The notes beneath the pieces were generated by a model. That model was not told where the DNA came from, made no database searches, and worked only from the letters and a program-made list of their open reading frames with translations. Positions 63,638 to 64,000 of a DNA stretch of 64,000 nt are shown here, piece by piece. Positions within the stretch are counted from its first letter, which is position 1, and each line of letters begins with the position of its first letter. The stretch is taken from assembly GCA_045629005.1 (NCBI GenBank), contig JAZQQJ010000025.1, forward strand, positions 7,674 through 71,673. Reading direction: 5' to 3'. The stretch comes from RGIG3528 sp045629005. Lineage in GTDB: Bacteria; Bacillota; Clostridia; Lachnospirales; Lachnospiraceae. Both the position numbers and the translations under genes were made by a program.

Positions 63638-64000
63638 AGCAGTCTCCTTTCCCATTAATGACTTCTTTTTATCAGTTGATAATAACTTTAGGCTATTTAT
63701 AAATAAACCTTCAAAACGGGAAATTAGACATATCTAATACGCCTGAAACCGCACCACAGTTAATATTACCCCATCATATGTTGCTTTTCAACTGTTTGAA
63801 AGCTATAATCGAAGAGTGTATATAAAAAAACACCATATGGTCCAATGTCGGGGCAAGAATGAGGTGACAAACTATAAACAGTCAAGAGGTTTTTGAAGAT
63901 TTTTTGATTTGTAAAAATGGGTAACCTTAATAAACCATCTGAACACATCGTATTTCAGATGGGGCAATCAACTTAGAATAGTTGAGCTTTAATGAAGCTT
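63638..64000. other. Intergenic end of window without a supported gene
   Basis: No coding region can be supported. A weak minus-strand promoter (TTGAAG, 18 bases, TAAAGT) could serve the LURP-one-related gene. Inverted repeats are seen: TTAGA-CATA-TCTAA near 63725, ACCATATGGT near 63832, and an 8-bp hairpin CCATCTGA/TCAGATGG (63935-63942/63955-63962). Their role is unclear. Confidence 0.4.

Noticed and set aside
1..64000. tRNA, rRNA, CRISPR or insertion sequence genes
   Set aside because: None seen: no cloverleaf with CCA-type arms and acceptor stem recognised, no transposase motif, no spaced repeats. This was by eye and short RNAs could be missed.

Overview
The window reads as a chromosomal segment of an anaerobic, low-to-moderate GC Gram-positive bacterium, most likely a fibre-degrading Lachnospiraceae (Butyrivibrio-like) from a gut or rumen. 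This rests on strong AGGAGG-type ribosome sites, frequent TTG/GTG starts, proline-threonine (TPT, TEAP) linkers in lipoproteins, CUT1 sugar importers without their own ATPase, GH5/GH10/CE12 enzymes, a Bce-type peptide detoxification module and membrane- or sortase-type C-terminal anchors. It is inference from gene content; no rRNA or tRNA is present.

Layout: 1-5.9 kb is a minus-strand operon (rsmJ, Na/Pi symporter, GH13 glucosidase, FG-GAP beta-propeller protein, truncated nitroreductase). 5.9-10.6 kb is a BceRS-BceAB-type two-component/ABC module with a recognisable regulator box. 10.7-18.6 kb holds dgkA and an operon of two unusual ABC half-exporters (PH-like domain, zinc ribbon, one with a Gly/Phe-rich linker) around a DUF1854 protein, ending in a CE12 esterase lipoprotein; its leader is heavily base-paired. 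18.6-21.8 kb carries small membrane proteins, an XRE regulator with twin operators around its promoter, a short repeat element, and a DUF5662-WYL pair. 21.9-23.7 kb is a surface 5'-nucleotidase.

23.8-28.8 kb is the most unusual locus: a small leader-bearing secreted-type protein, a terminator, an ABC exporter, a convergent PqqD-kinase fusion, a divergent S26-type peptidase with a Ser-His active site, and a lipoprotein. This looks like a RiPP-like system in which a leader would be recognised by the PqqD domain, the passenger perhaps phosphorylated, exported and cleaved; no classical RiPP cyclase or dehydratase is present.

28.9-30.8 kb has two tandem U32-like paralogues. 31-44.4 kb has two carbohydrate importer sets (each one binding protein and two permeases) interleaved with DUF5696, Yip1 and NHL/TPR proteins; a divergent AraC regulator (44.7-45.7 kb) probably controls the larger part. 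45.8-50.4 kb encodes two GH5 enzymes and a membrane-anchored GH10 xylanase. 50.7-52.4 kb has lysA and a phosphodiesterase; 52.5-56.3 kb a chemoreceptor, a HAD phosphatase and a beta-lactamase-like hydrolase; 56.4-61 kb a 1539-residue secreted nuclease with cellulose-binding-like modules; 61.4-63.6 kb a DUF4003 protein, an unrecognised protein and a LURP-one-related protein. The last ~360 bases hold no gene I can support.

Taken together the segment joins plant polysaccharide attack (CE12, GH5, GH10) and uptake of the products (two CUT1 importers, GH13) with envelope defence and export functions. Starts were often moved downstream of the longest reading frame to the codon with the best ribosome site.
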